DNA of 64,000 nucleotides. Source: Polaribacter sp. L3A8. Lineage in GTDB: Bacteria > Bacteroidota > Bacteroidia > Flavobacteriales > Flavobacteriaceae. The translations under genes were made by a program, and so were the position numbers. Every line of letters starts with the position of its first letter. The stretch's first letter is position 1. Location: positions 2,524,501-2,588,500 of the forward strand of contig NZ_CP047026.1 of NCBI RefSeq assembly GCF_009796785.1. Direction: 5' to 3'. The notes beneath the pieces are model-generated. The model was given only the letters and a program-made list of their open reading frames with translations. It was not told the origin of the DNA and searched no databases. Below are positions 38,534-49,213 of the stretch, piece by piece.

Positions 38534-38995
38534 TTAAAATACAATCTTCACTTTTGCTTCTTTAATATCCTGATAATCTATAGTTGCTGTTTTTAACACA
38601 GTAACTTTTCCTTTACCTATTGGTTTTGGCTCTCTTGCTTTCCAGTTTAAAACAATTTTATCTTCATCAGCTTCTACTAAAGTTCCTTCTAATTCTTCTT
38701 CAGAAGTTTTTACTTTTAGTATTCTATTAATGTTTTTAATATATTGTCTTTTAACTTTAAGTGGATGCGAAATGTCTGGTGTAGAAACTTCTAAAGAGAA
38801 ATCTTCTTCTTCTCTATCAAAATTATTATCTACACTTCTACTAATTCTAATGCATTCACTTAATGGAACTCCATTATCGCCATCAACTGTAACCTGAATT
38901 TTATTATTTTCTGATATCGATAAATCTATCAAATACAATGATTCGTTCAGTGCTAATGCTTCATCTACTAAATCTCTTACCTTGGTTTGGTCCAT
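38534..38995 (-). CDS. rimP: Ribosome maturation factor RimP
   Basis: Factor for 30S subunit assembly, 153 residues. The N-terminal domain (about 1-80) shows LIDLSISENNKIQVTVDGDNGV, LSECIRISRSVDNN and SLEVSTPDISHPLK, and the SH3-like C-terminal domain (about 85-153) GTLVEADEDKIVLNWK. The sequence is divergent but position upstream of nusA and infB settles the call. The about 70-nt leader holds a terminator-like hairpin (39024-39042) behind a consensus promoter. Confidence 0.93.
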   Translation of the reverse strand: MDQTKVRDLVDEALALNESLYLIDLSISENNKIQVTVDGDNGVPLSECIRISRSVDNNFDREEEDFSLEVSTPDISHPLKVKRQYIKNINRILKVKTSEEELEGTLVEADEDKIVLNWKAREPKPIGKGKVTVLKTATIDYQDIKEAKVKIVF

Positions 38996-39023
38996 TCTAA
39001 CGCTTAAAATAAAATATAAAAAG

Positions 39024-39042
39024 AGGGGACTCTTAGTCCCCT
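39024..39042 (-). promoter_or_regulatory. Hairpin in the 5' leader of rimP-nusA-infB (possible attenuator)
   Basis: AGGGGACT (39024-39031) pairs perfectly with AGTCCCCT (39035-39042) around a 3-nt loop. On the minus strand it is followed by TCTTTTTATATTTTATTTT and then the rimP start 29 nt away. It lies inside the transcript predicted from the promoter at 39072-39102. Confidence 0.6.
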
Positions 39043-39071
39043 TCTTTCTCCATTTATTATAAATTTCGATG

Positions 39072-39102
39072 CAAATATACTAAATGTTTGGGATTTACCA
39101 AA
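39072..39102 (-). promoter_or_regulatory. Promoter of rimP-nusA-infB (consensus)
   Basis: On the minus strand TTTG (39099-39102), a 19-nt spacer and TATATTTG (39072-39079) fit the Bacteroidota promoter consensus exactly, placing the transcript start near 39065. Confidence 0.8.
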
Positions 39103-39169
39103 CTAAGTTCAAGTCAATTATTTTTTGTAACTTTATATATATTGATATGAACCTTTAAATTTCTGCAAA

Positions 39170-39997
39170 ATGAAAAAAATTTTAGTCCCTATAGATTTTT
39201 CTAAAACATCTGAGTACGCATCTAAAATTGCAGCAAAAATAGCTACAAAAACAAATGCTACTGTTTACCTCATTCATTTAATTGAAGTTCCAAAAGGTGT
39301 CATAGACATGACTGCTAGCAGTAAATTTAGCATTCCTGAGAGCATGTTATATTTAAGAAAAATTAGAGAGAAAATACTACATTTTAAAAATACTTTTTTT
39401 AGTAAAGACACTCATGTAGAATACCTTATAAAACTACTCACTCCTTTTGAAGGCATTCAAAAATATGCTGATAAGATTGATGCAGACCTAATTATAATGG
39501 GCTCTAAAGGTCATTCTGAACTAGAAGAAATGATTATTGGCTCTAATACAGAAAAAGTTACACGAAACTCTAAAAGACCTGTTATTGTTATAAAACAAGA
39601 TAGCGGAAAATTTAAATTAAAAAATTTAGTTTTTGCATCTAACTTTAAGGAAGAAAACAAAGAAGTGTTTGGTAAATTTGTTGATTTTGCATCTATTTTT
39701 GAAAGTAAAATTCATTTATTAAAAGTTAACACTCCTGCCAACTTTCATGGAACCTCAGAAACAAAACAAAAAATAAAAGACTTTATTGCCGATTTTAATT
39801 TACCAAAACACAAAATTAACATCTATAGCGACACCTCTGTAGAAAAAGGAATCTTAAATTTCTCTAACGATATTAATGCAGACTTAATTGCCTTAAGTAC
39901 ACACGGAAGAACTGGTTTAGCACACCTATTTACAGGTAGTGTTACCAAAAGTTTATCTAAAAATGCATTAAAACCAATGTTAACCATTAAGGTTTAG
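39170..39997 (+). CDS. Tandem universal stress protein
   Basis: 275 residues made of two UspA domains. Domain 1 (about 1-145) opens MKKILVPIDFSKTSEYAS and ends IIMGSKGHSELEEMIIGSNT and SKRPVIVIK; domain 2 (about 150-275) ends LIALSTHGRTGLAHLFTGSV and LKPMLTIKV. Both carry the G-x2-G-x9-G-(S/T) type ATP-binding pattern. A cytoplasmic stress or starvation protein; the precise role is not defined. Monocistronic, divergent from rimP, ended by the shared hairpin at 40101-40130. Confidence 0.93.
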   Translation: MKKILVPIDFSKTSEYASKIAAKIATKTNATVYLIHLIEVPKGVIDMTASSKFSIPESMLYLRKIREKILHFKNTFFSKDTHVEYLIKLLTPFEGIQKYADKIDADLIIMGSKGHSELEEMIIGSNTEKVTRNSKRPVIVIKQDSGKFKLKNLVFASNFKEENKEVFGKFVDFASIFESKIHLLKVNTPANFHGTSETKQKIKDFIADFNLPKHKINIYSDTSVEKGILNFSNDINADLIALSTHGRTGLAHLFTGSVTKSLSKNALKPMLTIKV

Positions 39998-40076
39998 AGA
40001 ATAGTTTTGTTTGTTTTTAAAATTATTTACTGAGACCTTGGCCAACTACGGATATAAAAAATTTAAATGTTGCCTA

Positions 40077-40130
40077 TTTTTGTTAACCTTAACAAAAAAT
40101 AAAAAAACCTCCATTTCTGGAGGTTTTTTT
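40077..40130. terminator. Bidirectional terminator between the Usp and GapN-like genes
   Basis: AAAAAAACCTCC (40101-40112) and GGAGGTTTTTTT (40119-40130) form a perfect 12-bp stem with T tracts on both strands, serving convergent genes. Just before it TTTTTGTTAA (40077-40086) and TTAACAAAAA (40089-40098) form a second inverted repeat with a 2-nt centre. Confidence 0.85.
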
Positions 40131-40152
40131 TCATATAATATATCTAATTCTC

Positions 40153-41745
40153 TTACAAAAGATAATCTGTACTAATAAAATTAGATGCTTTTTTATCTAA
40201 TAATTCTTCTAAAATAGCATTGTTATAAGGTGTATCTTTAGACGCTACAAAAGTTCTAATAGAAAAAGAACGCAATGCATCATGCACACTTAACGTAGCA
40301 ACTGCAGAATCTTTTCTTCCTGTAAAAGGATATACATCTGGTCCTCTTTGTGCAGCACTATTTAAGTTTACTCTACACACTAAATTTACCAACGTATCTA
40401 TTAATGGCGCTAAGGTTTTTACCTCGCTACCAAAAACACTTACTTGTTGTCCGTAATTAGAATCTGCCATATCATCTAAAGGCTCTTGAATATTTTTAAA
40501 AGAAACAATAGGTGTTACTGGTCCAAATTGCTCTTCTTTAAACACTCTCATATCTTTAGAAACAGGGTATAAAACTGATGGAAAAATATAATTATCTGTA
40601 GTTTCTCCTCCTTTTTTATTAATAACTTTTGCTCCTTTTGCAGTTGCATCATCAATTAATTCTTGAATATAAGCAGGTTTACCTGGTTCTGGTAAGGGTG
40701 TTAATTTTACACCTTCTACCCAAGGATTTCCAAATTTTAAAGCATCTACTCTTTTTGCAAATCGTTTGTTAAATTTATCTACAATATGCTCATGAACATA
40801 TAATATCTTTAACGCCGTACAACGTTGCCCGTTAAAAGAGGTTGCTCCAGCAAGACATTCATCTATTGCCAAGTCTAAATCTGCATCTGGCAATACAATT
40901 CCAGGGTTTTTAGCCTCTAAACCTAATACCAAACGCAATCTATTTTTAAACGGGTGATTTGCCTGAATAGCATTTGCAGATTTACTGTTACCTATTAAAG
41001 CTAACACATCTACTTTCCCTGTTTTCATGATAGGAGTTGCTAAAACACGACCTCTACCGTAAATTACATTTACAACACCTTCTGGAAAACTATTTTGAAA
41101 AGCCTCTAATAAAGGAGACAATAATAACACTCCATGTTTTGCAGGCTTAAAAACAGCAGTATTCCCCATAATTAAAGCAGGAATTAACAATGCAAATGTT
41201 TCATTTAAAGGGTAGTTATAAGGTCCTAAACACAAAACAACACCTAAAGGTCCACGTCTAATATGAGCATGTACTCCACTATTTTTTTCAAACTTAGCAA
41301 AATCCCTGTCCATTTGTTTGTAATCTTCAATGGTATCGTAAATATAGTCTATGGTTCTATCAAATTCTTTTTCAGAATCCGGTAAAGCTTTTCCAATTTC
41401 CCACATTAATAATTTTACAACCTCATCTCGTTTGGTTTTCATTTGCTCTGCAAACTCCTCCATACATTCTATTCTGTCTGCAACACGCATTGTTGGCCAC
41501 AAACCCTGCCCTTTATCATAGGCTCTGTATGCAGAATTTAAAGCTTCTATACCTTCTTCTCCTGTTAAATTAGGCACAGTACCTAACAAAGTTGGCTTGT
41601 ATTCTTTTGTTGATGAAATTGTAGAATACACCTCTGCAAATTCCCCTTTCCATTCTTTTAATTCACCATCAACTAAATACGTCTTTTGATGTAAAAGTGA
41701 AGTAACTTTATATGCTTCTGGAATTTCTGTAAATTGTTTTTTCAT
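40153..41745 (-). CDS. Aldehyde dehydrogenase, GapN-like (NADP-dependent, probably glyceraldehyde-3-phosphate)
   Basis: 530 residues of the aldehyde dehydrogenase superfamily. [31 protein letters not shown] is the cofactor-binding core; the general base is E277 ([18 protein letters not shown]) and the nucleophile C309 ([10 protein letters not shown]). [20 protein letters not shown] and the DEFGP-type motif [13 protein letters not shown] match non-phosphorylating glyceraldehyde-3-phosphate dehydrogenases (GapN), which make 3-phosphoglycerate and NADPH without ATP. Substrate cannot be proven from sequence. TAATTTTG on the minus strand (41800-41807) fits a -7 box. Monocistronic. Confidence 0.85.
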   Translation of the reverse strand: MKKQFTEIPEAYKVTSLLHQKTYLVDGELKEWKGEFAEVYSTISSTKEYKPTLLGTVPNLTGEEGIEALNSAYRAYDKGQGLWPTMRVADRIECMEEFAEQMKTKRDEVVKLLMWEIGKALPDSEKEFDRTIDYIYDTIEDYKQMDRDFAKFEKNSGVHAHIRRGPLGVVLCLGPYNYPLNETFALLIPALIMGNTAVFKPAKHGVLLLSPLLEAFQNSFPEGVVNVIYGRGRVLATPIMKTGKVDVLALIGNSKSANAIQANHPFKNRLRLVLGLEAKNPGIVLPDADLDLAIDECLAGATSFNGQRCTALKILYVHEHIVDKFNKRFAKRVDALKFGNPWVEGVKLTPLPEPGKPAYIQELIDDATAKGAKVINKKGGETTDNYIFPSVLYPVSKDMRVFKEEQFGPVTPIVSFKNIQEPLDDMADSNYGQQVSVFGSEVKTLAPLIDTLVNLVCRVNLNSAAQRGPDVYPFTGRKDSAVATLSVHDALRSFSIRTFVASKDTPYNNAILEELLDKKASNFISTDYLL

Positions 41746-41902
41746 AAATTAAATTTTAATAGATTGTATAAAAAATAAGCCCTACAATTATCTATTGTTC
41801 AAAATTAACTAAAAATAACTGTAAAATACCTCATTTATTATTTAAAAAACGAAAAGGATTTCGGTATTGTAACACTGTTTTATTTTAGAGTTTTTTAAAC
41901 AA

Positions 41903-43165
41903 TTAAACCAAAAACTGAAACAAATCTGGCTTATCATTTAGGTAGTCGCCAAAGAAACTTCTTTCTTTCATTCTATTGATTAAAGGTTCTAAATCTTTAG
42001 AAGATTTTAACTCTAAACCAACAACAGCAGCTCCATTAGTCCTGTTATTTTTCTTTGTATACTCAAAATGCGTAATATCATCATTTGGTCCTAAAATTTC
42101 TGCCACAAATTCTTTTAAAGCTCCTGCTCTTTGAGGAAACTTTACAATAAAGTAATGTTTTAGATTGGCAAATAACAATGCACGTTCTTTAATCTCTGCA
42201 GTTCTTGTAATATCATTATTACTACCACTTACCACGCAAACTATATTTTTACCTTTAATTTCATCAGCAAAAAAATCTAATGCAGCAATACTTAAAGCAC
42301 CTGCAGGTTCTACCACAATAGCGTCTTTGTTATATAAATCTAAAATTGTCTGACAGATTTTTCCTTCAGGAACCGTTATTACTTCGGTTAAGTTTTGCTC
42401 ACAAATAGCAAAATTTAAGTCTCCCACTCTTTTAACCGCTGCTCCATCTACAAAAGAATCTATTACATCTAAAGTTGTATTCTTTTTATTTTTGATTGAT
42501 GTTAGCATGGAAGGTGCTCCCTCTGGCTCTACACCAATAATTTTTGTTTCTGGTGATAAGTATTTAAAAACAGACGATAGTCCTGCAGACAGACCTCCAC
42601 CGCCAATAGGCACAAAAACATAATCTATTTTTTTATCCGTTTGATTCAATATTTCGAAACCAACTGTTGCCTGACCTTCAATTACTTTTTTATCATTAAA
42701 AGGATGAATAAAGGTTTTTTCCTTGGCGTCACACTCTAGTTTTGCTGCATCAGAAGCATCATCAAAAGTATCTCCTTCAATTACAATGTCAATAAAATCT
42801 TCACCAAACATTTTTACTTGGTTAATTTTTTGGTTCGGAGTTGGAGACGGCATAAAAATAGTTCCTTTTATCTTTAATAACTTACAAGATAAAGCAACTC
42901 CTTGTGCATGATTTCCTGCACTTGCACAAACAATTCCTCGTTGCTTTTCATCCGAAGTTAAAGAAGACATTTTATTATAGGCACCTCTAATTTTATAAGA
43001 ACGTACCACTTGTAAATCTTCTCGCTTAAACAAAATTGTTGCTTCTAACTCTTTAGACAAGTTAAAGTTTTTGCTTAACGGAGTTTCAAAAGCAACTCCC
43101 TTTAAGTTTGCTGCGGCAGCTTTTACGTTTTCTAAGCTTGGGTAATAAATTGGCTTTGTTTGCAT
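41903..43165 (-). CDS. ilvA: Threonine dehydratase (threonine ammonia-lyase)
   Basis: PLP enzyme converting threonine to 2-oxobutyrate for isoleucine. The catalytic core has RSYKIRGAYNKMS (Schiff-base K58 in the 420-residue form), SAGNHAQGVA and PIGGGGLSAG; a single C-terminal ACT-like regulatory domain (about 330-420; HYFIVKFPQRAGALKEFV) is present. The frame is open to 43198, but that start would lie inside the ilvC terminator (43183-43216), so the Met at 43165 (MQTKPIYYPSLENVK) is chosen. Follows ilvC; the terminator between them suggests reduced or separate expression. Confidence 0.95.
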   Translation of the reverse strand: MQTKPIYYPSLENVKAAAANLKGVAFETPLSKNFNLSKELEATILFKREDLQVVRSYKIRGAYNKMSSLTSDEKQRGIVCASAGNHAQGVALSCKLLKIKGTIFMPSPTPNQKINQVKMFGEDFIDIVIEGDTFDDASDAAKLECDAKEKTFIHPFNDKKVIEGQATVGFEILNQTDKKIDYVFVPIGGGGLSAGLSSVFKYLSPETKIIGVEPEGAPSMLTSIKNKKNTTLDVIDSFVDGAAVKRVGDLNFAICEQNLTEVITVPEGKICQTILDLYNKDAIVVEPAGALSIAALDFFADEIKGKNIVCVVSGSNNDITRTAEIKERALLFANLKHYFIVKFPQRAGALKEFVAEILGPNDDITHFEYTKKNNRTNGAAVVGLELKSSKDLEPLINRMKERSFFGDYLNDKPDLFQFLV

Positions 43166-43182
43166 GGGTCGAATATAAAAAG

Positions 43183-43216
43183 AAAACCTGTCAGACAATT
43201 AAATCTGACAGGTTTT
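43183..43216 (-). terminator. Terminator between ilvC and ilvA
   Basis: AAAACCTGTCAGA (43183-43195) and TCTGACAGGTTTT (43204-43216) form a perfect 13-bp stem, with CTTTTTATA following on the minus strand. It ends 18 nt upstream of the preferred ilvA start. Confidence 0.85.
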
Positions 43217-43238
43217 TATAAAAAAAATCTTTAGTTAA

Positions 43239-44714
43239 TTATGCAGTTTTTACAACTTTCATTGCGGTCATAGAAGCTCTTAATTGCTCTCCTACTTTTT
43301 CTACTGGATGATTTCTAATAATTTTGTTAATTCTAATTAATTCTTGGTTATCAACTCCGTTTTCTGAGCTAAAAGATTTACCAATAACGTTTGTAGAAAC
43401 TGTTTTCATAAAATCAGTTAATAAAGGCTTACAAGCATGATCAAATAAATAACAACCATATTCTGCAGTATCAGAAATTACACGGTTCATTTCTGCCAAT
43501 TTCATTCTTGCAATTGTATTTGCAATTAATGGCGTTTCGTGTAAAGACTCGTAATAAGCAGAAGCAGCAATAATACCAGATTCTGTCATTGCCTCAAAAG
43601 CTAATTCTACACCAGCTCTTACAAAAGCAACTAATAAAGTTCCGTGGTCAAAATATTCTTGTTCAGAAATTTCTTGATCTGTAACTTCTTGTTTTTCAAA
43701 AGCAGTTTCTCCTGTTGCAGCTCTCCAAGTTAATAAGTTTTTATCATCATTTGCCCAGTCTTCCATCATTGTTTGAGAGAAATGACCAGTCATAATATCA
43801 TCCATATGTTTTTGAAACAACGGACGCATAATTTCTTTTAATTCTTCAGAAATTCTAAAAGCTTCTACTTTTGCAGGATTAGACAATCTGTCCATCATGT
43901 TAGTAATTCCTCCATGTTTTAAAGCTTCTGTTACAGTTTCCCAACCATACTGAATTAATTTAGCAGCATAACCTGCTTCAATTCCTTCTTCAACCATTTT
44001 ATCAAAAGATAAAATTGCTCCTGTTTGTAACAAACCACATAAAATAGTTTGCTCTCCCATTAAATCAGACTTTACCTCAGCAACAAAAGAAGATTGTAAA
44101 ACTCCGGCTTTATGACCACCTGTTCCTACTGCATACGCTTTTGCTTCTGCCCAACCTTTTCCTTGTGGATCATTTTCTGGGTGAACCGCAATTAATGTTG
44201 GTACACCAAATCCTCTTTTATACTCTTCTCTAACCTCAGATCCTGGAGACTTTGGCGCCACCATAATTACAGTTAAATCTTTACGAACTTGCATTCCTTC
44301 TTCAACAATATTAAAACCATGAGAATAAGATAATGTAGCTCCTTTTTTCATTAAAGGCATTACTGCATTTACAACATTTGTATGTTGCTTATCTGGCGTT
44401 AAATTAATTACCACATCTGCACTTGGTAACATTTCTTCATAAGTACCAACCTCAAAATTATTTGAAGATGCATTGATAAAAGATTGTCTCTTTTGCTCAA
44501 TAGCAGCCCCTCTTAATGTATAAGAAATATCTAAACCAGATTCTCTCATATTTAAACCTTGGTTTAAACCTTGTGCACCACAACCTACAATAACAATTTT
44601 TTTCCCTTTCAATGCTTCTACTCCGTCTTCAAATTCTGAAGCGTCCATAAAACGACATTTTCCTAATTGCTCTAATTTTTCTCTTAATGTTAATGTGTTA
44701 AAATAATTTGACAT
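43239..44714 (-). CDS. ilvC: Ketol-acid reductoisomerase (class II)
   Basis: NADPH-dependent, Mg-dependent isomeroreductase of valine and isoleucine synthesis. At 491 residues it is the long class II form known from E. coli, with a duplicated knotted C-terminal domain. [21 protein letters not shown] (34-54) is the cofactor motif, [12 protein letters not shown] follows, [10 protein letters not shown] and [16 protein letters not shown] are the conserved loop, and [16 protein letters not shown] carries metal ligands. Downstream of ilvN by 130 nt in the ilvDBNCA operon. Confidence 0.97.
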   Translation of the reverse strand: MSNYFNTLTLREKLEQLGKCRFMDASEFEDGVEALKGKKIVIVGCGAQGLNQGLNMRESGLDISYTLRGAAIEQKRQSFINASSNNFEVGTYEEMLPSADVVINLTPDKQHTNVVNAVMPLMKKGATLSYSHGFNIVEEGMQVRKDLTVIMVAPKSPGSEVREEYKRGFGVPTLIAVHPENDPQGKGWAEAKAYAVGTGGHKAGVLQSSFVAEVKSDLMGEQTILCGLLQTGAILSFDKMVEEGIEAGYAAKLIQYGWETVTEALKHGGITNMMDRLSNPAKVEAFRISEELKEIMRPLFQKHMDDIMTGHFSQTMMEDWANDDKNLLTWRAATGETAFEKQEVTDQEISEQEYFDHGTLLVAFVRAGVELAFEAMTESGIIAASAYYESLHETPLIANTIARMKLAEMNRVISDTAEYGCYLFDHACKPLLTDFMKTVSTNVIGKSFSSENGVDNQELIRINKIIRNHPVEKVGEQLRASMTAMKVVKTA

Positions 44715-44844
44715 TTTTATTGTTTTTGTTTGTTGGTTTTAGAGTAAAGATGATAGAAAAAAGAAGATAGACAAATCTTACTTGTAATAGATTTATTTCT
44801 TGTCTCTTCTCTTTTTTCTCTTCTCTTTTTTCTTTGACTTATTT

Positions 44845-45375
44845 TTAGTTGTTGTATGTTTCTAATAATGCTGATATCTTCATTTCTTCTTTAGTAACCG
44901 CAATTAAACCAGAACGGGTATATTGCATAATACCAAATACGCTTAACTTATTGTATAACGTTACTATTTCTTCTTTTTTGCCTGATTTTTCTAAAACAAA
45001 AAATTCTTTATTAACGGTTACAATTCTAGCGTTGCTTTCTTTAATTATATTCTGAATTTGACGCTCTTCGAACAATAATTCTGATTTAATTTTAAACAAT
45101 CCCGAAATTTGATAGATAATCTCATCTTGATCATGGTAGTAAGCTTTTATAACCTCTACTTGTTTTTCTATCTGACCAATTATTTTTTTAACGCTTTCTT
45201 CTGCCATATTTACAACAATTGTAAATTTAGCAACGCCCACAATTTCTGATGGAGAAATATTTAAACTCTCTATATTGATGTGTCTTCTTTGAAAAATTGC
45301 CGAAATTCTATTCAACAATCCTATATTATTTTCTGTATAAACAGATATGGTAAATAATTGTTTTTCTGTATTCAT
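44845..45375 (-). CDS. ilvN: Acetolactate synthase, small regulatory subunit
   Basis: Regulatory partner of IlvB (176 residues). The N-terminal ACT domain (about 5-80; FTISVYTENNIGLLNRISAIFQRRHINIESLNISPSE) binds valine in homologues, and the C-terminal domain (about 90-170) is also present. The VYTEN-IGLLNRI pattern is the classical one for valine-sensitive small subunits. It follows ilvB by 106 nt. Confidence 0.96.
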   Translation of the reverse strand: MNTEKQLFTISVYTENNIGLLNRISAIFQRRHINIESLNISPSEIVGVAKFTIVVNMAEESVKKIIGQIEKQVEVIKAYYHDQDEIIYQISGLFKIKSELLFEERQIQNIIKESNARIVTVNKEFFVLEKSGKKEEIVTLYNKLSVFGIMQYTRSGLIAVTKEEMKISALLETYNN

Positions 45376-45481
45376 ATTTTTAAAAGATGATAGAAAAAAG
45401 ATATTAGAAAATAGACTTGCAAGGTCTTGTTATTTTGATAAAATCTTTATTCTTTGTTCTCTACTCTTTTCTCTAATTTTA

Positions 45482-47215
45482 TTACGCTAGTCTTATATCT
45501 GAAACACTTGCTCCTGTAGGAATCATTGGAAATACGTTTCCTTCTTTTTCTACACAAACCTCTAAAAAATAAGCTTCTTTACTTTCCATCATTTCTTTAA
45601 CAGCTTCTGCTAAATCTTCTCGTTTAGTAACTTTTCTTGCTTTTATATAATATCCTTCTGCAATAGCAACAAAATTAGGGTTTACCATTTCTGTTGATGC
45701 ATATCGTTTATCGAAAAACAACTGTTGCCACTGACGTACCATTCCTAAGAAATCATTATTTAAAACCACCACTTTTACAGCCGCTTTTTGCTGAAAAATA
45801 GTTCCTAATTCTTGAATCGTCATTTGGTAACCTCCGTCTCCAGAAATAGAAACTACTTCTCTATCTGGTGCCGCCATTTTTGCTCCAATTGCAGCAGGTA
45901 AACCAAAGCCCATTGTACCCAAACCACCAGAAGTAATATTACTTTTAGTTTTATTGAATTCTGCATATCTACAAGCAATCATTTGGTGTTGCCCAACATC
46001 TGAAACGATGGCAGCATCACCTTTACTATAAATATTAATTTGGTTTAAAACCTCACCCATCGTTAAACCTTCTTTAGTTGGGTGTATATCGTCTTTTATT
46101 ACTTTTTCATATTCGATAGCATATAAATCTTTAAATTTCTGATGCCAATCTGTATGAGAATTTTTATTTATTAACGGTAAAATTGCCTCTAAGCTAGCTT
46201 TTGCATCCCCTAAAACAGCAACATCCGTTTTAACGTTTTTATCTACTTCTGCAGGATCTATTTCAAAATGAATCACTTTTGCCTGTGTAGCATACTCATC
46301 TAACTTCCCTGTAACCCTATCGTCAAAACGCATTCCGATTGCAATTAAAACATCACATTCGTTTGTTAAAACATTTGGTGCATAATTACCATGCATACCA
46401 ACCATACCAACATTTAATGGGTGTTTAGTAGGTATTGCAGAAGCTCCTAAAATTGTCCATGCAGAAGGAATTCCTGCTTTTTCAATTACTGCTTTAAATG
46501 CTTCTTCTGCTTTACTTAAAATTACTCCTTGCCCCCAAACCACTAATGGTTTTTTTGCAGCATTGATTAATTTTGCAGCAGCTTCAACAGAAGAAAAATC
46601 TGTTTTTGGCACAGGAACATAACTTCTTATTTTTGTACATTTTTCATAAGAAAAATCGAACATTTCCATTTGTGCATCCTTAGTAATATCTACTAAAACA
46701 GGTCCTGGTCTTCCGCTTCTAGCAATATAAAATGCTTTTGCCATTGCTTCTGGAATATCAGCTGCTTTTGCAACTTGACAGTTCCATTTTGTAACTGGTG
46801 TAGAAATACCAACAATATCCGTTTCTTGAAATGCATCACTTCCCAATAAATGAGAAAAAACCTGACCTGTAATACACACCATTGGTGTAGAGTCTATTTG
46901 TGCATCTGCAATACCAGTAATTAAATTGGTTGCTCCGGGTCCTGAAGTTGCCATAGCAACTCCAACCTCACCAGAAATACGTGCATAACCTTGTGCAGAG
47001 TGTGTTGCACCTTGCTCATGACGTGTTAATACATGATGAATTTTGTCTTGATATTTATACAGCTCATCATAAACAGGCATAATTGCCCCTCCAGGATAAC
47101 CGTATAAAATCTTAACTCCTTCTTCTATAAGACATCTAACAATTGCCTCGCTACCAGAAATCCTTTCTGTAGTTTTTGTTGTATTTTGTTTGCTTTTTAT
47201 GGTTTGTGTTTCCAT
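45482..47215 (-). CDS. ilvB: Acetolactate synthase, large catalytic subunit
   Basis: Thiamine-diphosphate and FAD enzyme that makes 2-acetolactate or 2-aceto-2-hydroxybutyrate; 577 residues, normal length. GSEAIVRCLIEEGVKILYGYPGGAIMPVYDEL opens the Pyr domain with the catalytic Glu in RHEQGATHSAQGYAR. The PP domain has GDGGYQMTIQELGTIFQQ and NNDFLGMVRQWQ (ThDP/Mg motif). Precedes ilvN, follows ilvD by 90 nt. Confidence 0.97.
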   Translation of the reverse strand: METQTIKSKQNTTKTTERISGSEAIVRCLIEEGVKILYGYPGGAIMPVYDELYKYQDKIHHVLTRHEQGATHSAQGYARISGEVGVAMATSGPGATNLITGIADAQIDSTPMVCITGQVFSHLLGSDAFQETDIVGISTPVTKWNCQVAKAADIPEAMAKAFYIARSGRPGPVLVDITKDAQMEMFDFSYEKCTKIRSYVPVPKTDFSSVEAAAKLINAAKKPLVVWGQGVILSKAEEAFKAVIEKAGIPSAWTILGASAIPTKHPLNVGMVGMHGNYAPNVLTNECDVLIAIGMRFDDRVTGKLDEYATQAKVIHFEIDPAEVDKNVKTDVAVLGDAKASLEAILPLINKNSHTDWHQKFKDLYAIEYEKVIKDDIHPTKEGLTMGEVLNQINIYSKGDAAIVSDVGQHQMIACRYAEFNKTKSNITSGGLGTMGFGLPAAIGAKMAAPDREVVSISGDGGYQMTIQELGTIFQQKAAVKVVVLNNDFLGMVRQWQQLFFDKRYASTEMVNPNFVAIAEGYYIKARKVTKREDLAEAVKEMMESKEAYFLEVCVEKEGNVFPMIPTGASVSDIRLA

Positions 47216-47305
47216 AGTTTTATCTTTTAAACACCTACAAGGCTATTGAAACCTTTCGGGATATCTTGTCTCTTTTTTTATCTTGTTTCTTGATTCTATT
47301 TAAAT

Positions 47306-48982
47306 CTACAAATCAGTTACACATCCTTTGGATGCAGATGCTACTGTTTTTGCATATTTATACAAAATTCCTTTTGTATGTTTTAACGCTGGCTCAACCC
47401 ATTTAGATTTTCTTTCTGCGATTTCTTCATCAGAAATTAACACATTTATTGAATTGTCTTCTGCGCTAATTCTAATTTTATCTCCCGTTTCTAAAATTCC
47501 GATTGTTCCTCCAGATTGTGCTTCTGGTGTAATATGCCCGACCACAAAACCATGGGTTCCTCCAGAAAAACGACCATCTGTAATTAACGCTACAGATTTT
47601 CCTAAACCTGCTCCCATAATTAAAGAAGTTGGCTTTAACATTTCTGGCATTCCTGGTCCTCCTTTAGGTCCAACATACCTAATGACGACTACATCACCTC
47701 TTTCTACTTCTCCGTTAGAAATACCTGTATTTGCTGCTTGTTCACCATCATATACAACTGCTTTCCCTTCAAAAAGTAAACCTTCATTTCCAGAAATTTT
47801 AGCTACAGCTCCTTCTTCTGCAAGGTTTCCGTAAATTATTTGAATGTTTCCTGATGATTTTAATGCTTTATCTGTTGGATGAATTACATCTTGATCATCA
47901 AATTCTATTGCTTCTACATTTGCTAAATTTTCAGCTAATGTTTTTCCTGTTACCGTCATACAGTCTCCATGTAAATATCCATTATCTAATAAATATTTCA
48001 TAATTGCAGGCGTACCTCCAATTCCGTGTACATCTTCCATTAAGTATCTACCAGATGGTTTTAAATCTGCTATTAACGGAGTTCTGTCTGAAACTTTCTG
48101 AAAATCTGCCAATGTAAACTCAATATCAGCTGCATGTGCAATTGCTAAAAAGTGCAATACTGCATTTGTAGACCCACCTAAAGCATTTACAATTGCAATG
48201 GCATTTTCTAAAGATTTTTTAGTGATAATATCTAAAGGCTTTAAATCTAATTCTAATAAATTTTTAATAGCTAAAGCAGTTCTTTCTGCTTCTGATAATT
48301 TATTAGGATTTTCTGCTGGTATTGATGAATTGTAAGGTAAAGAGAACCCCATACATTCTATTGCAGAAGCCATTGTGTTTGCAGTATACATACCACCACA
48401 TGCTCCAGCCCCTGGAATTGCTCTTTTTATAATTTCTCTATATTCTTCTTCTTCTATTTCTCCTGCTACTTTTTGACCTAAAGCCTCAAAAGCAGAAACA
48501 ATATTTAATTTTTTTCCTTTGTAATTTCCTGATGCAATTGTACCACCATACATCATAATTGATGGTCGGTTTAAACGTAACATTGCAATTACTGCTCCTG
48601 GCATGTTTTTATCACAACCAACCACAGAAACTAAAGCATCATAACTTTGAGCATTCATTACAGTTTCTATAGAATCTGCAATAATATCTCTAGAAGCTAA
48701 TGAGTAATTCATACCAGAAGTTCCCATAGAAATACCATCTGAAACTCCAATTGTATTGAATCCTAAACCGACTAAACCTGCAATTTTGCTTTCTACCTTA
48801 ACCTCTGCGGCCAAATTATTTAAATGCATATTACATGGGTTACCGTCATAACCAGTGCTTGCAATACCAACTTGCGCTTTCTGCATGTCTTCATCCGTTA
48901 AACCTACCGCATACAACATTGCTTGTGATGCTGGTTGAGATTCGTCTTGTGTTAATCTGCTACTGTGTTTATTTAGTTTCAT
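47306..48982 (-). CDS. ilvD: Dihydroxy-acid dehydratase
   Basis: Iron-sulfur enzyme dehydrating 2,3-dihydroxy acids to 2-oxo acids, the step shared by valine, isoleucine and leucine. 558 residues. Cluster-ligand cysteines are in [20 protein letters not shown] and [25 protein letters not shown] and [20 protein letters not shown] are conserved. First structural gene of the operon, 231 nt after the leader peptide start region with its terminator at 49158-49183, so its expression should depend on attenuation. Confidence 0.97.
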   Translation of the reverse strand: MKLNKHSSRLTQDESQPASQAMLYAVGLTDEDMQKAQVGIASTGYDGNPCNMHLNNLAAEVKVESKIAGLVGLGFNTIGVSDGISMGTSGMNYSLASRDIIADSIETVMNAQSYDALVSVVGCDKNMPGAVIAMLRLNRPSIMMYGGTIASGNYKGKKLNIVSAFEALGQKVAGEIEEEEYREIIKRAIPGAGACGGMYTANTMASAIECMGFSLPYNSSIPAENPNKLSEAERTALAIKNLLELDLKPLDIITKKSLENAIAIVNALGGSTNAVLHFLAIAHAADIEFTLADFQKVSDRTPLIADLKPSGRYLMEDVHGIGGTPAIMKYLLDNGYLHGDCMTVTGKTLAENLANVEAIEFDDQDVIHPTDKALKSSGNIQIIYGNLAEEGAVAKISGNEGLLFEGKAVVYDGEQAANTGISNGEVERGDVVVIRYVGPKGGPGMPEMLKPTSLIMGAGLGKSVALITDGRFSGGTHGFVVGHITPEAQSGGTIGILETGDKIRISAEDNSINVLISDEEIAERKSKWVEPALKHTKGILYKYAKTVASASKGCVTDL

Positions 48983-49157
48983 TTAATGTTTTCTTCAATT
49001 TGTTGTCTAAATTACTATGTTTCTCTATTTTTATTGAATATACTTTAATGATATCCTTTAAATTCACGTGTTAAAAATACACCTCAATAAACTGATATAC
49101 AATTATTTAAGTGTATTTAATTATGATATTCAATCATTGAAATAAATTCATAAAAAA

Positions 49158-49183
49158 AACCTTCCGTTTTATTAGAAGGTTTG
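49158..49183 (-). terminator. Attenuator terminator of the ilv operon
   Basis: AAACCTTC (49158-49165) and GAAGGTTT (49176-49183) pair around a 10-nt loop; on the minus strand eight T in a row end at 49153. It lies 31 nt after the leader peptide stop and about 170 nt before ilvD. Confidence 0.85.
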
Positions 49184-49213
49184 TTTATAAAAAATATAAA
49201 TAGCACTTCCTTA

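Noticed and set aside
43166..43198. Longer start for ilvA (11 more residues)
   Set aside because: This stretch lies over the ilvC terminator stem (43183-43216) and has no family-like sequence; the Met at 43165 fits.
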